A DNA stretch of 5,060 bases from the NCBI GenBank assembly GCA_964420395.1, contig CAYQTJ010000213.1, positions 1 through 5,060 of the forward strand, given 5' to 3'. Shown piece after piece: positions 1 through 5,060 of this stretch. Every line of letters starts with the position of its first letter. Position 1 is the first letter of the stretch. A program made the position numbers and the translations under genes. The notes beneath the pieces were generated by a model that worked only from the letters and a program-made list of their open reading frames with translations, did no database searches and was not told where the DNA came from. The DNA is from CAVSZB01 sp964420395. Its GTDB lineage: Bacteria > Krumholzibacteriota > Krumholzibacteriia > LZORAL124-64-63.

Positions 1-802
1 CGCGGCGGCGCCGCTGGCCGCGCCGGCCGGCTGGGCCGCGGTGCTCGCCGCCGGGGCCTCGATGCGCTACGCCTTCTTCGCCTTCAGCGGCTGGGAGGGG
101 GCCACCTACGTGGCGGAGGAGGTGCGGGCGCCGGAGCGCAACCTGCCACGGTCGCTGCTGCTGGGGATCGCCATCGTGATGGGGGCCTACCTGCTCGCCA
201 ACGCCGCCTACCTGCGCCAGCTCGGCCCGGCCGGCATGGCCGCCTCGAAGCAGGTCGCCGCCGCCGCCATGCGCGCGGCGCTCGGGCCGGCCGGGGCGGC
301 GCTGATCGCGCTGGCGGTGGTGCTGAGCACCTTCGGCAACATCAACGCGCAGGTGCTGGTCAAGGCGCGGACCTGGCACGCGATGGCGCGCGACGGCCTG
401 TTCCCCGCGCGGCTGGGGGAGGTCCACGCCACGCGCCGCACCCCGGTCGGGGCGCTCGTCGGGCAGGCGCTCTGGGCCACGGTGCTGCTGGTCGTGGCCG
501 GCCTCGTGGGGCGGGCCTACGAGGCGGTGATCGACTTCTTCGCCTTCACCTCGGCGATCTTCAACCTGTCGACTTTCGCCGCCGTGTGGGTGCTGCGTCG
601 CCGGCTGCCCGACGCGCCGCGCCCGTTCCGCGTGCCGGGCTGGCCCTGGACGCTGATCGTGGTGCTGGCCATCCAGGCGGCGTTCATGGTCGTGACGATG
701 ATCACCGCGCCGTTGCCGTCCCTGCTGGGGGCGGCCCTGACGGCGACCGGCTTCGTCTGGTACTTCCGCGGCCGGCTGTTCCGCCGGAGCGCGCGCGGCT
801 GA
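1..802 (+). CDS. APC-superfamily amino acid permease, C-terminal half (5' end outside window)
   Basis: The reading frame is open from base 2 to the TGA at 800-802, giving 266 residues with no start in a sensible place. It is therefore the tail of a longer gene; transporters of this family usually have about 430-500 residues and 12 helices. The visible part matches roughly helices 6-12. The segment FFAFSGWEGATYVAEEV (about residues 24-41 of the fragment), followed by PERNLPRSL, is the loop typical of LAT/APC amino acid transporters. Later come the segment STFGNINAQVLVKAR, the cytoplasmic ARDGLFP, a FNLSTF helix and the RPFRVPGWP turn before the last two helices. The family moves amino acids across the inner membrane by proton-coupled symport or by exchange; the substrate cannot be read here. 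The GTG at 41 is an internal valine codon, not a start, because homologous sequence continues upstream. The downstream gene converges on it. Confidence 0.88.
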   Translation, partial: AAAPLAAPAGWAAVLAAGASMRYAFFAFSGWEGATYVAEEVRAPERNLPRSLLLGIAIVMGAYLLANAAYLRQLGPAGMAASKQVAAAAMRAALGPAGAALIALAVVLSTFGNINAQVLVKARTWHAMARDGLFPARLGEVHATRRTPVGALVGQALWATVLLVVAGLVGRAYEAVIDFFAFTSAIFNLSTFAAVWVLRRRLPDAPRPFRVPGWPWTLIVVLAIQAAFMVVTMITAPLPSLLGAALTATGFVWYFRGRLFRRSARG

Positions 803-821
803 CGCCGGCGCGAGACAAAAA

Positions 822-851
822 GAACCCCGCCCTCCTGCGAGAGCGGGGTTC
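822..851 (-). terminator. Intrinsic terminator of the RRM-protein gene
   Basis: GAACCCCGC (822-830) pairs perfectly with GCGGGGTTC (843-851), a 9-bp stem. Inside it, CTC (832-834) pairs with GAG (839-841) across one mismatch, closing a four-base loop. Read leftward, the hairpin is followed at once by UUUUUG (816-821), the U-run expected of a Rho-independent terminator. It lies about 40 bases past the TAA of the RRM gene. In the rightward direction there is no U-run, so it is probably a weak terminator for the permease gene. Confidence 0.88.
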
Positions 852-867
852 CTGAAGCTGCGCTCTG

Positions 868-883
868 CCCGCCCGGAGGCGGG
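868..883 (-). other. Small GC hairpin between RRM stop codon and terminator
   Basis: CCCGCC (868-873) and GGCGGG (878-883) form a 6-bp stem. In the leftward transcript the loop is UCCG. It sits 9 bases after the RRM stop codon and about 16 bases before the terminator hairpin. It has no U-run, so it is not a second terminator by the usual criteria. It might stabilise the mRNA 3' end, or be chance in GC-rich DNA. Confidence 0.35.
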
Positions 884-892
884 ACGGCGTGC

Positions 893-1186
893 TTACCAGC
901 GCGGACGGCCACCGCCGCCGCCGCCGCCACCCTGACGCGGCTCGCGCGGACGGGCCTCGTTCACGTTCAGGTTGCGGCCGTCGACGGCCTTGCCGTTGAG
1001 GCCCTGGATCGCGGCCATCGCCTCGGAGTCGTTCTCCATCTCCACGAAGCCGAAGCCGCGGCTGCGGCCGGTCTCGCGGTCCGAGAGCACCGTCGCGCTC
1101 GAGATCGTCCCGTAAGCGCTGAACAGGGTCCGGAGGGTGGAGTCGGTGGTGTCGAAGCTCAGATTGCCAACGTAGATCTTCTTCAC
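893..1186 (-). CDS. Single-RRM RNA-binding protein with glycine-rich tail
   Basis: A 97-residue protein that is one RNA recognition motif plus a short tail. RNP2 is IYVGNL (residues 4-9) and RNP1 is RGFGFVEM (43-50), with aromatic residues Y5, F45 and F47 at the usual RNA-contacting positions. The motif DRETGRSRGFGFV is typical of bacterial and cyanobacterial Rbp proteins. After the RRM (to about residue 78) comes an Arg/Pro linker, eight glycines (86-93) and RPRW at the C-terminus. Such proteins bind single-stranded RNA, and cyanobacterial relatives are often cold-induced. The GTG at 1186-1184 is chosen as start: AAGGGA (1200-1195) lies 8 bases upstream and family members begin M-K-K-I-Y-V-G-N-L. 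The frame is open further upstream to an ATG at 1258, but those 24 residues do not resemble the family and would erase the ribosome site. The gene is monocistronic, with a structured leader and its own terminator. Confidence 0.93.
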   Translation of the reverse strand: MKKIYVGNLSFDTTDSTLRTLFSAYGTISSATVLSDRETGRSRGFGFVEMENDSEAMAAIQGLNGKAVDGRNLNVNEARPREPRQGGGGGGGGRPRW

Positions 1187-1192
1187 GGAACA

Positions 1193-1237
1193 CGTCCCTT
1201 GCTGCTGGGGACCGGCACCGATCCCACTACAGGGACG
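1193..1237 (-). promoter_or_regulatory. Candidate SD-sequestering leader structure of the RRM gene
   Basis: In the leftward mRNA, CGUCCCU (1237-1231) is the perfect 7-base complement of AGGGACG (1199-1193), which contains most of the Shine-Dalgarno sequence. Between them lies a hairpin, GGGAUCG / CGGUCCC with loop GUGC (1225-1208; one G-U pair, the rest Watson-Crick). Together they would form an outer stem, an 8 x 5 internal loop and a 7-bp inner stem, hiding the ribosome site 7 bases before the GTG. The pairing is seen directly; a switching role is inferred, by analogy with structured leaders of cold-shock genes and autoregulated RNA-binding proteins. GC-rich DNA makes chance pairing possible. 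Confidence 0.45.
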
Positions 1238-1280
1238 AGGCAGGCCGACCCAAACCAATGATTCGCGGGCTCAATCCGAG

Positions 1281-1309
1281 ATGACTGGCCCGTGGCGATA
1301 TTGTATGCT
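1281..1309 (+). promoter_or_regulatory. Possible sigma-70-type promoter for the membrane-protein gene
   Basis: ATGACT (1281-1286; four of six matches to TTGACA) and TATGCT (1304-1309; four of six to TATAAT) are separated by exactly 17 bases. They lie in the least GC-rich part of the window. Transcription would begin near 1316, about 80 bases before the TTG start at 1399. Consensus preferences in this organism are unknown. Confidence 0.35.
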
Positions 1310-1328
1310 CCGCCCGTGGTTCCCGCCA
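1300..1328 (-). promoter_or_regulatory. Possible promoter for the RRM gene
   Basis: Read leftward, TACAAT (1305-1300) is a good -10 hexamer, five of six to consensus. With a 17-base spacer the -35 would be TGGCGG (1328-1323), which is poor. Transcription would start near 1293 and give a leader of about 107 bases. The -10 overlaps the proposed rightward -10, so the two promoters would compete. Confidence 0.3.
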
Positions 1329-1398
1329 GAGATAACCGTGGGGCTGCAACGGATCATCGGTTGTGACAATCAAATTCCAATTCCAGCGAGGTGTCTCC

Positions 1399-2241
1399 TT
1401 GCGTCGCACCGCCCTGCTCTGGATCGTCGCCTGGCTCCTGACTCTCGGCTCCGCGGTCTGGCAACGCCTGTCCGGCCCGACCCATCCGGTCCGTGTCCGG
1501 GCCACCGTGGGCACGGCCCCCGTGAGGGCCAAGCTGTTGAAATCACACAGTATATCGTCAGGAATGCCGGTCGTCGTGAAGGCGCCCGACCGGGCCGTGA
1601 CCGGCGAGGTCGTCTGGCGTCGCCACCCGACAGACGACCCCTGGAGCGTCCTGCCGCTCGCGCGGGAGGGGGACGAACTGGCGGCGGCCCTGCCCGCCCA
1701 GCCGATGGCCGGCAAGCTGGCCTACCGGGTCGTGCTGCGCCGCGCCAACCCTGCGGGCGGGGTCGGGGCGGCCGCAACCCTGCCGGAGGGTGAGCCGGTG
1801 GTGGCGCGCTACAAGGGGGACGTGCCGCTGCCGCTGCTGCTCGTGCACGTGGTGGTGATCTTCTCGGCCATGCTCTGGTCGGCGCGCGCCGGGCTCGAGG
1901 CGCTCACCCGCGGTCCGCGGCTGCGACGCCAGGTCGGCGCGGCCGCCGCGCTGATGTTCGTCGGGGGGCTGATCCTCGGGCCGTTCGTGCAGAAGGCGGC
2001 GTTCGACGCCTACTGGACCGGCTGGCCGTTCGGGCACGACCTCACCGACAACAAGGTCGCGGTGGCGATGCTGCTGTGGGTCGTGGCCTGGTGGCGGCAG
2101 CGCGGCGACGGGCGCGACGCGCGGGGCTGGACGCTGGCCGCGTCGTTCGTCACGCTGGCGATCTTCCTGGTGCCGCACAGCCTGTTCGGCTCGCAGTTCG
2201 ACTACGGGGCCGCCGCGCCGCCGCCGGCGCCGCGCCCCTGA
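1399..2241 (+). CDS. Uncharacterised membrane protein: extracytoplasmic beta-type domain plus four C-terminal helices
   Basis: No function can be assigned. From TTG at 1399 the product has 280 residues. Hydrophobic helices lie at about 4-21, 143-163, 178-198, 218-233 and 244-263. Between helices 1 and 2 is a soluble, probably beta-rich region of about 120 residues with GEVVWRRHPTDDPW (69-82) and AGKLAYRVVLRR (104-115), which looks like an immunoglobulin-type sandwich. Basic loops at 171-177 and 232-243 put that domain and the loop FDAYWTGWPFGHDLTDNK (202-219) outside the cytoplasm. H213, D214, D217 and H260 would lie near the outer face. TTG 1399 is preferred because GAGG (1388-1391) precedes it by 7 bases and the 12 codons upstream use low-GC third positions unlike the gene. 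GTG 1363 gives 292 residues and is the alternative. The gene stands alone, with convergent and divergent neighbours. Confidence 0.8.
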   Translation: MRRTALLWIVAWLLTLGSAVWQRLSGPTHPVRVRATVGTAPVRAKLLKSHSISSGMPVVVKAPDRAVTGEVVWRRHPTDDPWSVLPLAREGDELAAALPAQPMAGKLAYRVVLRRANPAGGVGAAATLPEGEPVVARYKGDVPLPLLLVHVVVIFSAMLWSARAGLEALTRGPRLRRQVGAAAALMFVGGLILGPFVQKAAFDAYWTGWPFGHDLTDNKVAVAMLLWVVAWWRQRGDGRDARGWTLAASFVTLAIFLVPHSLFGSQFDYGAAAPPPAPRP

Positions 2242-2251
2242 TCAGGCGCCG
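2225..2251. other. Inverted repeat spanning two abutting convergent stop codons
   Basis: CGGCGCC (2225-2231) is complementary to GGCGCCG (2245-2251) across a 13-base loop, and the centre is the perfect palindrome CCTGATCAGG (2237-2246). The TGA of the rightward membrane-protein gene (2239-2241) abuts the TGA of the leftward CDF gene (2244-2242). A symmetric hairpin here could block read-through both ways, but there is no U-run on either side and the arms are partly coding, so terminator function is uncertain. Confidence 0.3.
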
Positions 2252-3177
2252 GGGCCGCGCGGCGCGACGCGGTCGTCGAACGGATCGACGTGGACGATCG
2301 CCCGGGCCCCCGGGAAGCGCACCTCCATCGCGCGCTCCAGATCGTCGGCGATGGCGTGCGAGGCGTGCACGGTGATGGCGCCGTCGACCTCCAGGTGCAG
2401 CTCGATGAAGCGGTGCGCGCCCGCCCGGCGGGTGCGCAGGTCGTGCATCCCCCGCACCGGGTGGGGCAGGGCGTCGACGGTGGCGTGGATCCACGCCAGC
2501 TCCGCGGGCGGCAGGCTCTCGTCCAGCAGGTCCCGCGTCGATTCCAGCGTGAGCCGCCAGGCGGCCCGCCCGATCAGCAGGGCCACGACCAGCGCCGCGA
2601 CCGGGTCGAGCCAGTGCAGGTCGAGGCCGGGGCGGACGAGCCCGCCGAGCCAGATCAGGCCCAGGCCGCCGGTCACGCCGAGCGAGGTCCAGACATCGGT
2701 GCGCAGGTGCCAGGCGTCGGCCTGCAGCGCCATCGAGTCGGTGGCCCGCCCGACGCGGAACAGCCGGCGGGAGACCAGGGTGTTGGCGAGGGCGGAGAAC
2801 GCCATCACCGCCACTCCCCAGGCAGGCGCCGTGAGCGGCTGCGGGTGGCGCAGCTTGTGCACCGCCTCCCAGAGGATCCAGCCGGCCGCCAGGAAGATGA
2901 GCAGCGCCTCGATCGCGCCGGAGATGTTCTCGATCTTGCCGTGGCCGAACGGATGGCGCGGATCGGCCGGGCGGCCCGAGTGCCGCACCGCGAACAGCGC
3001 GATGAAGGCGGCCACGAGGTCGAGACCGGAGTGGATCGCCTCCGAGACGACCGACACCGAGCCGATCGCCACCCCGACGGCGATCTTGAGGGCCACGAGC
3101 AGCGAATTGGAGGCGACCGACAGCCAGGCGGCGGCCGTCTTGCGGCGCTGGTGGTCGGGGGGCGGACGCCGGGTCAT
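2242..3177 (-). CDS. CDF-family cation exporter (zinc-type site)
   Basis: A 311-residue cation diffusion facilitator, of normal length for a bacterial member. These inner-membrane proteins are dimers that exchange cytoplasmic divalent metal for protons. The transport site shows as HxxxD in helix 2 (H49, D53, within SEAIHSGLD) and HxxxD in helix 5 (H157, D161, within DAWHLRTD). The His/Asp pair is the arrangement usually tied to zinc; manganese and iron exporters more often carry Asp in place of the His. The family loop HPFGHGKIE (75-83) follows helix 2. The C-terminal domain from about 213 has the dimerisation fold with H255, H261, H271, H274 and H296 as candidate regulatory metal ligands. 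There is no His-rich loop between helices 4 and 5. The ATG at 3177 overlaps the TGA of mqnD as ATGA and has only a weak ribosome site, which fits translational coupling. The frame is open upstream inside mqnD, but that stretch is not part of the family. Confidence 0.93.
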   Translation of the reverse strand: MTRRPPPDHQRRKTAAAWLSVASNSLLVALKIAVGVAIGSVSVVSEAIHSGLDLVAAFIALFAVRHSGRPADPRHPFGHGKIENISGAIEALLIFLAAGWILWEAVHKLRHPQPLTAPAWGVAVMAFSALANTLVSRRLFRVGRATDSMALQADAWHLRTDVWTSLGVTGGLGLIWLGGLVRPGLDLHWLDPVAALVVALLIGRAAWRLTLESTRDLLDESLPPAELAWIHATVDALPHPVRGMHDLRTRRAGAHRFIELHLEVDGAITVHASHAIADDLERAMEVRFPGARAIVHVDPFDDRVAPRGPGA

Positions 3178-4013
3178 GCGACGAACTCGAGCCGATCGAC
3201 GGGTGGCACGAGGCCGGCCGCGTGTCCGCGGTCGAGCAGCTCGCGGATGGCGGCCCGTCCCCGCTCGCCGTAGTCGAGGGTCCAGTCGTTGACGTACATC
3301 CCGACGAAACGGTCGCCGAGTCCCGGGTCGAGGCCGCGGCCCCAGCCGAGCGCGTGCGCCAGCGCCTCCTCGCGATGGGCGAGGCCGAGCCGGATGCTGG
3401 CGGTGAGCAGGTCGCTGATCTCGCGGCGCCGCGCCGGCGCGTGCCGCTTGTGGATGGCGTTCGCGCCCAGCGGCAGCGGCAGGCCGGTCTCGTCCTGCCA
3501 CCAGATCCCCAGGTCGAGGCAGCAGTGCAGCCCCTCGCCGCCGTAGGTGAGCTGTCCCTCGTGGATGAGCAGGCCGGCGGCGAACTCGCCCGCCTTCACG
3601 CGGGGCAGGATCTCGTCGAACGGCACCACGACGTGCCGGAACTCCCCGATCGCCAGCCGCAGCGCCAGGTAGGCGCTCGTCAGCAGGCCCGGCACGGCGA
3701 TCGTGACGCCCGCCAGCTCCGGCAGCGGGATCGCGCGGGGCGCCACGACCAGCGGACCGTAGCCGTCGCCCATGCTGGCCCCCGCCGGCAGGAGCGCGTA
3801 GTCGCCGCAGACGTGGGCGTAGGCGTGCACCGAGATGGCGGTGACGTCCAGCTCGCCGCGGCGCGCGCGGTCGTTGAGGGTCTGGATGTCCTGCAGGACG
3901 TGCGTGAACCGGTACGGCCCCGTGGCGAGGCGGCCCTTGGCGAGCGCCCAGAACATGAAGGCGTCGTCCGGGTCGGGGGAGTGGCCGAGGGTCAGCTCGA
4001 TGACGTCGCTCAT
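3174..4013 (-). CDS. mqnD: 1,4-dihydroxy-6-naphthoate synthase (futalosine pathway)
   Basis: A 279-residue protein of the MqnD family, of the usual length. It cleaves cyclic dehypoxanthinyl futalosine to 1,4-dihydroxy-6-naphthoate in the cytoplasm, a late step of the alternative menaquinone route. The fold is a two-lobed, periplasmic-binding-protein-like one. Visible signatures are GHSPDPDDAFMFWAL (10-24), the TAISVHAY strand (58-65), SMGDGYGPLVV (80-90) and LLIHEGQLTY (148-157). H151 in the last corresponds to the histidine proposed as catalytic in the Thermus enzyme. PLGANAIHKR (181-190) is the usual second-lobe motif. The related MqnA lacks the SPDPDD opening, which favours MqnD. The ATG at 4013 has GGAG (4023-4020) 6 bases upstream and overlaps the preceding stop as ATGA. 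No other menaquinone gene lies in the window. In most genomes mqn genes are scattered, so isolation is not odd. Confidence 0.95.
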   Translation of the reverse strand: MSDVIELTLGHSPDPDDAFMFWALAKGRLATGPYRFTHVLQDIQTLNDRARRGELDVTAISVHAYAHVCGDYALLPAGASMGDGYGPLVVAPRAIPLPELAGVTIAVPGLLTSAYLALRLAIGEFRHVVVPFDEILPRVKAGEFAAGLLIHEGQLTYGGEGLHCCLDLGIWWQDETGLPLPLGANAIHKRHAPARRREISDLLTASIRLGLAHREEALAHALGWGRGLDPGLGDRFVGMYVNDWTLDYGERGRAAIRELLDRGHAAGLVPPVDRLEFVA

Positions 4014-5060
4014 GCCCGTCTCCGGGGCCGGCGGGCGGGCGGGTCCTCCCGCCGCTCGCGGTTGCTGCGGCGGAGCCGGGCCAGCAGCGCCAGCGCCACC
4101 ATGGCGAAGGCGCCGATGACCACCAGCCAGCCGGCCAGGCTCATGCCGATGCGGCGGGCCTGGGCCAGCGGGCGCGCCGCGGCGGCCGTATCGCGGTCGC
4201 CGTCCCGGCTGCGCGCGGCGATGCGGGGCGACGAGCCGCCCTGCACCGTCCAGCGCAGCTCGCGGTCGGCCTCGAGCGCCGGGCCGGCCCAGAGGCGGCA
4301 GCCGGTGGCCGTGTCCTCGCCCGCGTCGGTGAAGTCGCCGTCGATCCGCAGGTCGGCCGGCGAGGCGAGCAGCGTGAGCCGCGTCACCGGCAGGCTGGCC
4401 GCCAGCGCCAGGTGCGCGCGCCCGTTGTAGGGGAGCGACGTGGTCACGCGCAGCCGCGTCATGCCCGAGCGCAGCGGCACCGCCAGCGCGGCGCGACCCG
4501 GCGCCTGGCCCGCCACCGCGGCGGTCTTCTGCGGGGCCGCGCCCGAGAGCACCTCGAACGCCGCGCCCACCGCGCCGTCGGGCAGCAGCAGTTCGAAACT
4601 GGTCGGGTCGGGCAGCACCGTGCGCTGCGGACTGGCGCCGTTGGTGATCGTGATCAGGTACTCGAGCTGCAGGTCGCTCTCGGCCCGCCTGACGTGGAGG
4701 TTCAACTCGGATACCGTCACGCCCGCGCGGTCGGTCGTGGTCTCGAAGACGTAGATCGTGAGCGGGCCGGCGGCGAGATCGTGGCCGGTCGCCTGGGCGA
4801 AGTAGGGCGTGCCGCCGCTCTCGGCCTGCACCAGGTAGGTGCCCGTCTCGTCGAGGAAGAGGCGGCGCAGCACCACCTGGCCGGTGACGTCGCGGGCGCT
4901 CGCCAGCGGCTGGCGGTTCGGGCCGGTCTCGAGCAGCGTGACCGACTCCGCGCGCCCGTCAGCCCGCGTCGTGCCGTTGACCACCCGCACGACCACGTCC
5001 ACGGGCAGCAGCTCCGGCTCCCCCTCGGCGTAGTCCCGGTCGCCGGCGCCGCCGCCGGCC
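4010..5060 (-). CDS. Membrane-anchored extracytoplasmic protein of unknown function (5' end outside window)
   Basis: The frame is open from the right edge to the TGA at 4012-4010, 349 residues in view, and the true start and any signal peptide are missing. Counting from the valine at 5002-5000 as residue 1, the layout is as follows. At 2-88 is a beta-sandwich-like region resembling carboxypeptidase-regulatory or Fn3-type folds (VRVVNGTT, ASARDVTGQV, TYLVQAESGG). At 90-250 is a second beta-rich region (LEYLITITN, FELLLPDGAVG, SLPYNG). At 255-283 is a polar linker, and a single helix follows at about 286-308. The tail is RRSNRERREDPPARRPRRRA, whose positive charge marks it as cytoplasmic. The protein is thus held in the membrane by its C-terminus with its bulk outside the cytoplasm. 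No catalytic motif is visible, and the single cysteine is C235. The GTG at 5002 lacks supporting features, and the sequence before it (DRDYAEGEPELLPV) looks coding. The gene is first of three visible in the operon and overlaps mqnD by four bases. Confidence 0.75.
   Translation of the reverse strand, partial: AGGGAGDRDYAEGEPELLPVDVVVRVVNGTTRADGRAESVTLLETGPNRQPLASARDVTGQVVLRRLFLDETGTYLVQAESGGTPYFAQATGHDLAAGPLTIYVFETTTDRAGVTVSELNLHVRRAESDLQLEYLITITNGASPQRTVLPDPTSFELLLPDGAVGAAFEVLSGAAPQKTAAVAGQAPGRAALAVPLRSGMTRLRVTTSLPYNGRAHLALAASLPVTRLTLLASPADLRIDGDFTDAGEDTATGCRLWAGPALEADRELRWTVQGGSSPRIAARSRDGDRDTAAAARPLAQARRIGMSLAGWLVVIGAFAMVALALLARLRRSNRERREDPPARRPRRRA

Noticed and set aside
905..935. GCC/GGC run as a tandem repeat or CRISPR-like array
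   Set aside because: It simply encodes the glycine tail of the RRM protein; there are no spaced repeat units.
1187..1258. N-terminal extension of the RRM protein to an ATG at 1258
   Set aside because: RRM proteins of this type begin at the MKKIYVGNL-like segment, and the extension would cover the ribosome site AAGGGA at 1200-1195.
1537..1556. Internal promoter (TTGAAA and TATATC) inside the membrane-protein gene
   Set aside because: The hexamers are only 8 bases apart, too close for a sigma-70 promoter. The patch is better described as a rare-codon cluster.
1227..1715. Leftward open frame of 162 codons between the RRM gene and the membrane-protein gene
   Set aside because: It is antisense to the membrane-protein gene, has no recognisable domain and covers both proposed promoters.
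2290..3273. Rightward open frame of 327 codons opposite the CDF gene
   Set aside because: It is a shadow frame rich in Gln, Arg, Asp and Gly with no domain, while the leftward frame holds all CDF motifs.
3178..3501. Upstream extension of the CDF reading frame
   Set aside because: The extra residues are Arg/Pro/Ala-rich and lie within mqnD in another frame. CDF homology starts near the ATG at 3177, which overlaps the mqnD stop in the usual coupled manner.
3222..4430. Rightward open frame of 402 codons antisense to mqnD and the anchored-protein gene
   Set aside because: Its product is a low-complexity mix of Arg, Gln, Val and Ala. The opposite strand encodes a clear MqnD. Long antisense frames are expected in GC-rich coding DNA.

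Overview
The window is a GC-rich (roughly 70% by eye) piece of a bacterial chromosome. It carries six genes, two of them cut by the window edges. Two features narrow the host. A futalosine-pathway menaquinone gene (mqnD) points to a menaquinone user lacking the classical MenB/MenE route. The small single-RRM RNA-binding protein is a type found in many environmental phyla. Together with the composition, a GC-rich environmental lineage is plausible, for example Gemmatimonadota, Ca. Eisenbacteria-like or Acidobacteriota, but the sequence alone does not fix the phylum.

Left part (1-1400). The C-terminal half of an APC-superfamily amino acid permease reads rightward. A 97-residue glycine-tailed RRM protein converges on it from the right and ends in a clear intrinsic terminator (hairpin 822-851, then a U-run in the leftward transcript). 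Upstream of the RRM gene is a leader of about 100 nt in which a CGUCCCU segment is perfectly complementary to the Shine-Dalgarno region AGGGACG, with a stable 7-bp hairpin between them. This is a candidate translational switch. The same intergenic region holds weak, overlapping divergent promoter-like elements near 1281-1328.

Middle (1399-2241). A rightward gene encodes a five-helix membrane protein with an extracytoplasmic beta-type domain. I recognise its general character but know no function for it. Its stop codon directly abuts the stop codon of the convergent gene to its right.

Right part (2242-5060). Three leftward genes form a tight operon: a membrane-anchored extracytoplasmic protein of unknown function (5' end outside the window), then mqnD, then a CDF-family (zinc-type) cation exporter. 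Both internal junctions are ATGA overlaps, so translational coupling is likely. MqnD makes 1,4-dihydroxy-6-naphthoate for menaquinone. The reason for co-expression with a metal exporter and an anchored surface protein is not evident.

There is no mobile element, CRISPR array, tRNA, rRNA or recognisable defence system. No gene-free stretch exceeds 300 bases; the longest is about 212 bases (1187-1398). The observations most worth a second look are the SD-sequestering leader of the RRM gene and the uncharacterised membrane protein. I see no evidence for a wholly new multi-gene system.
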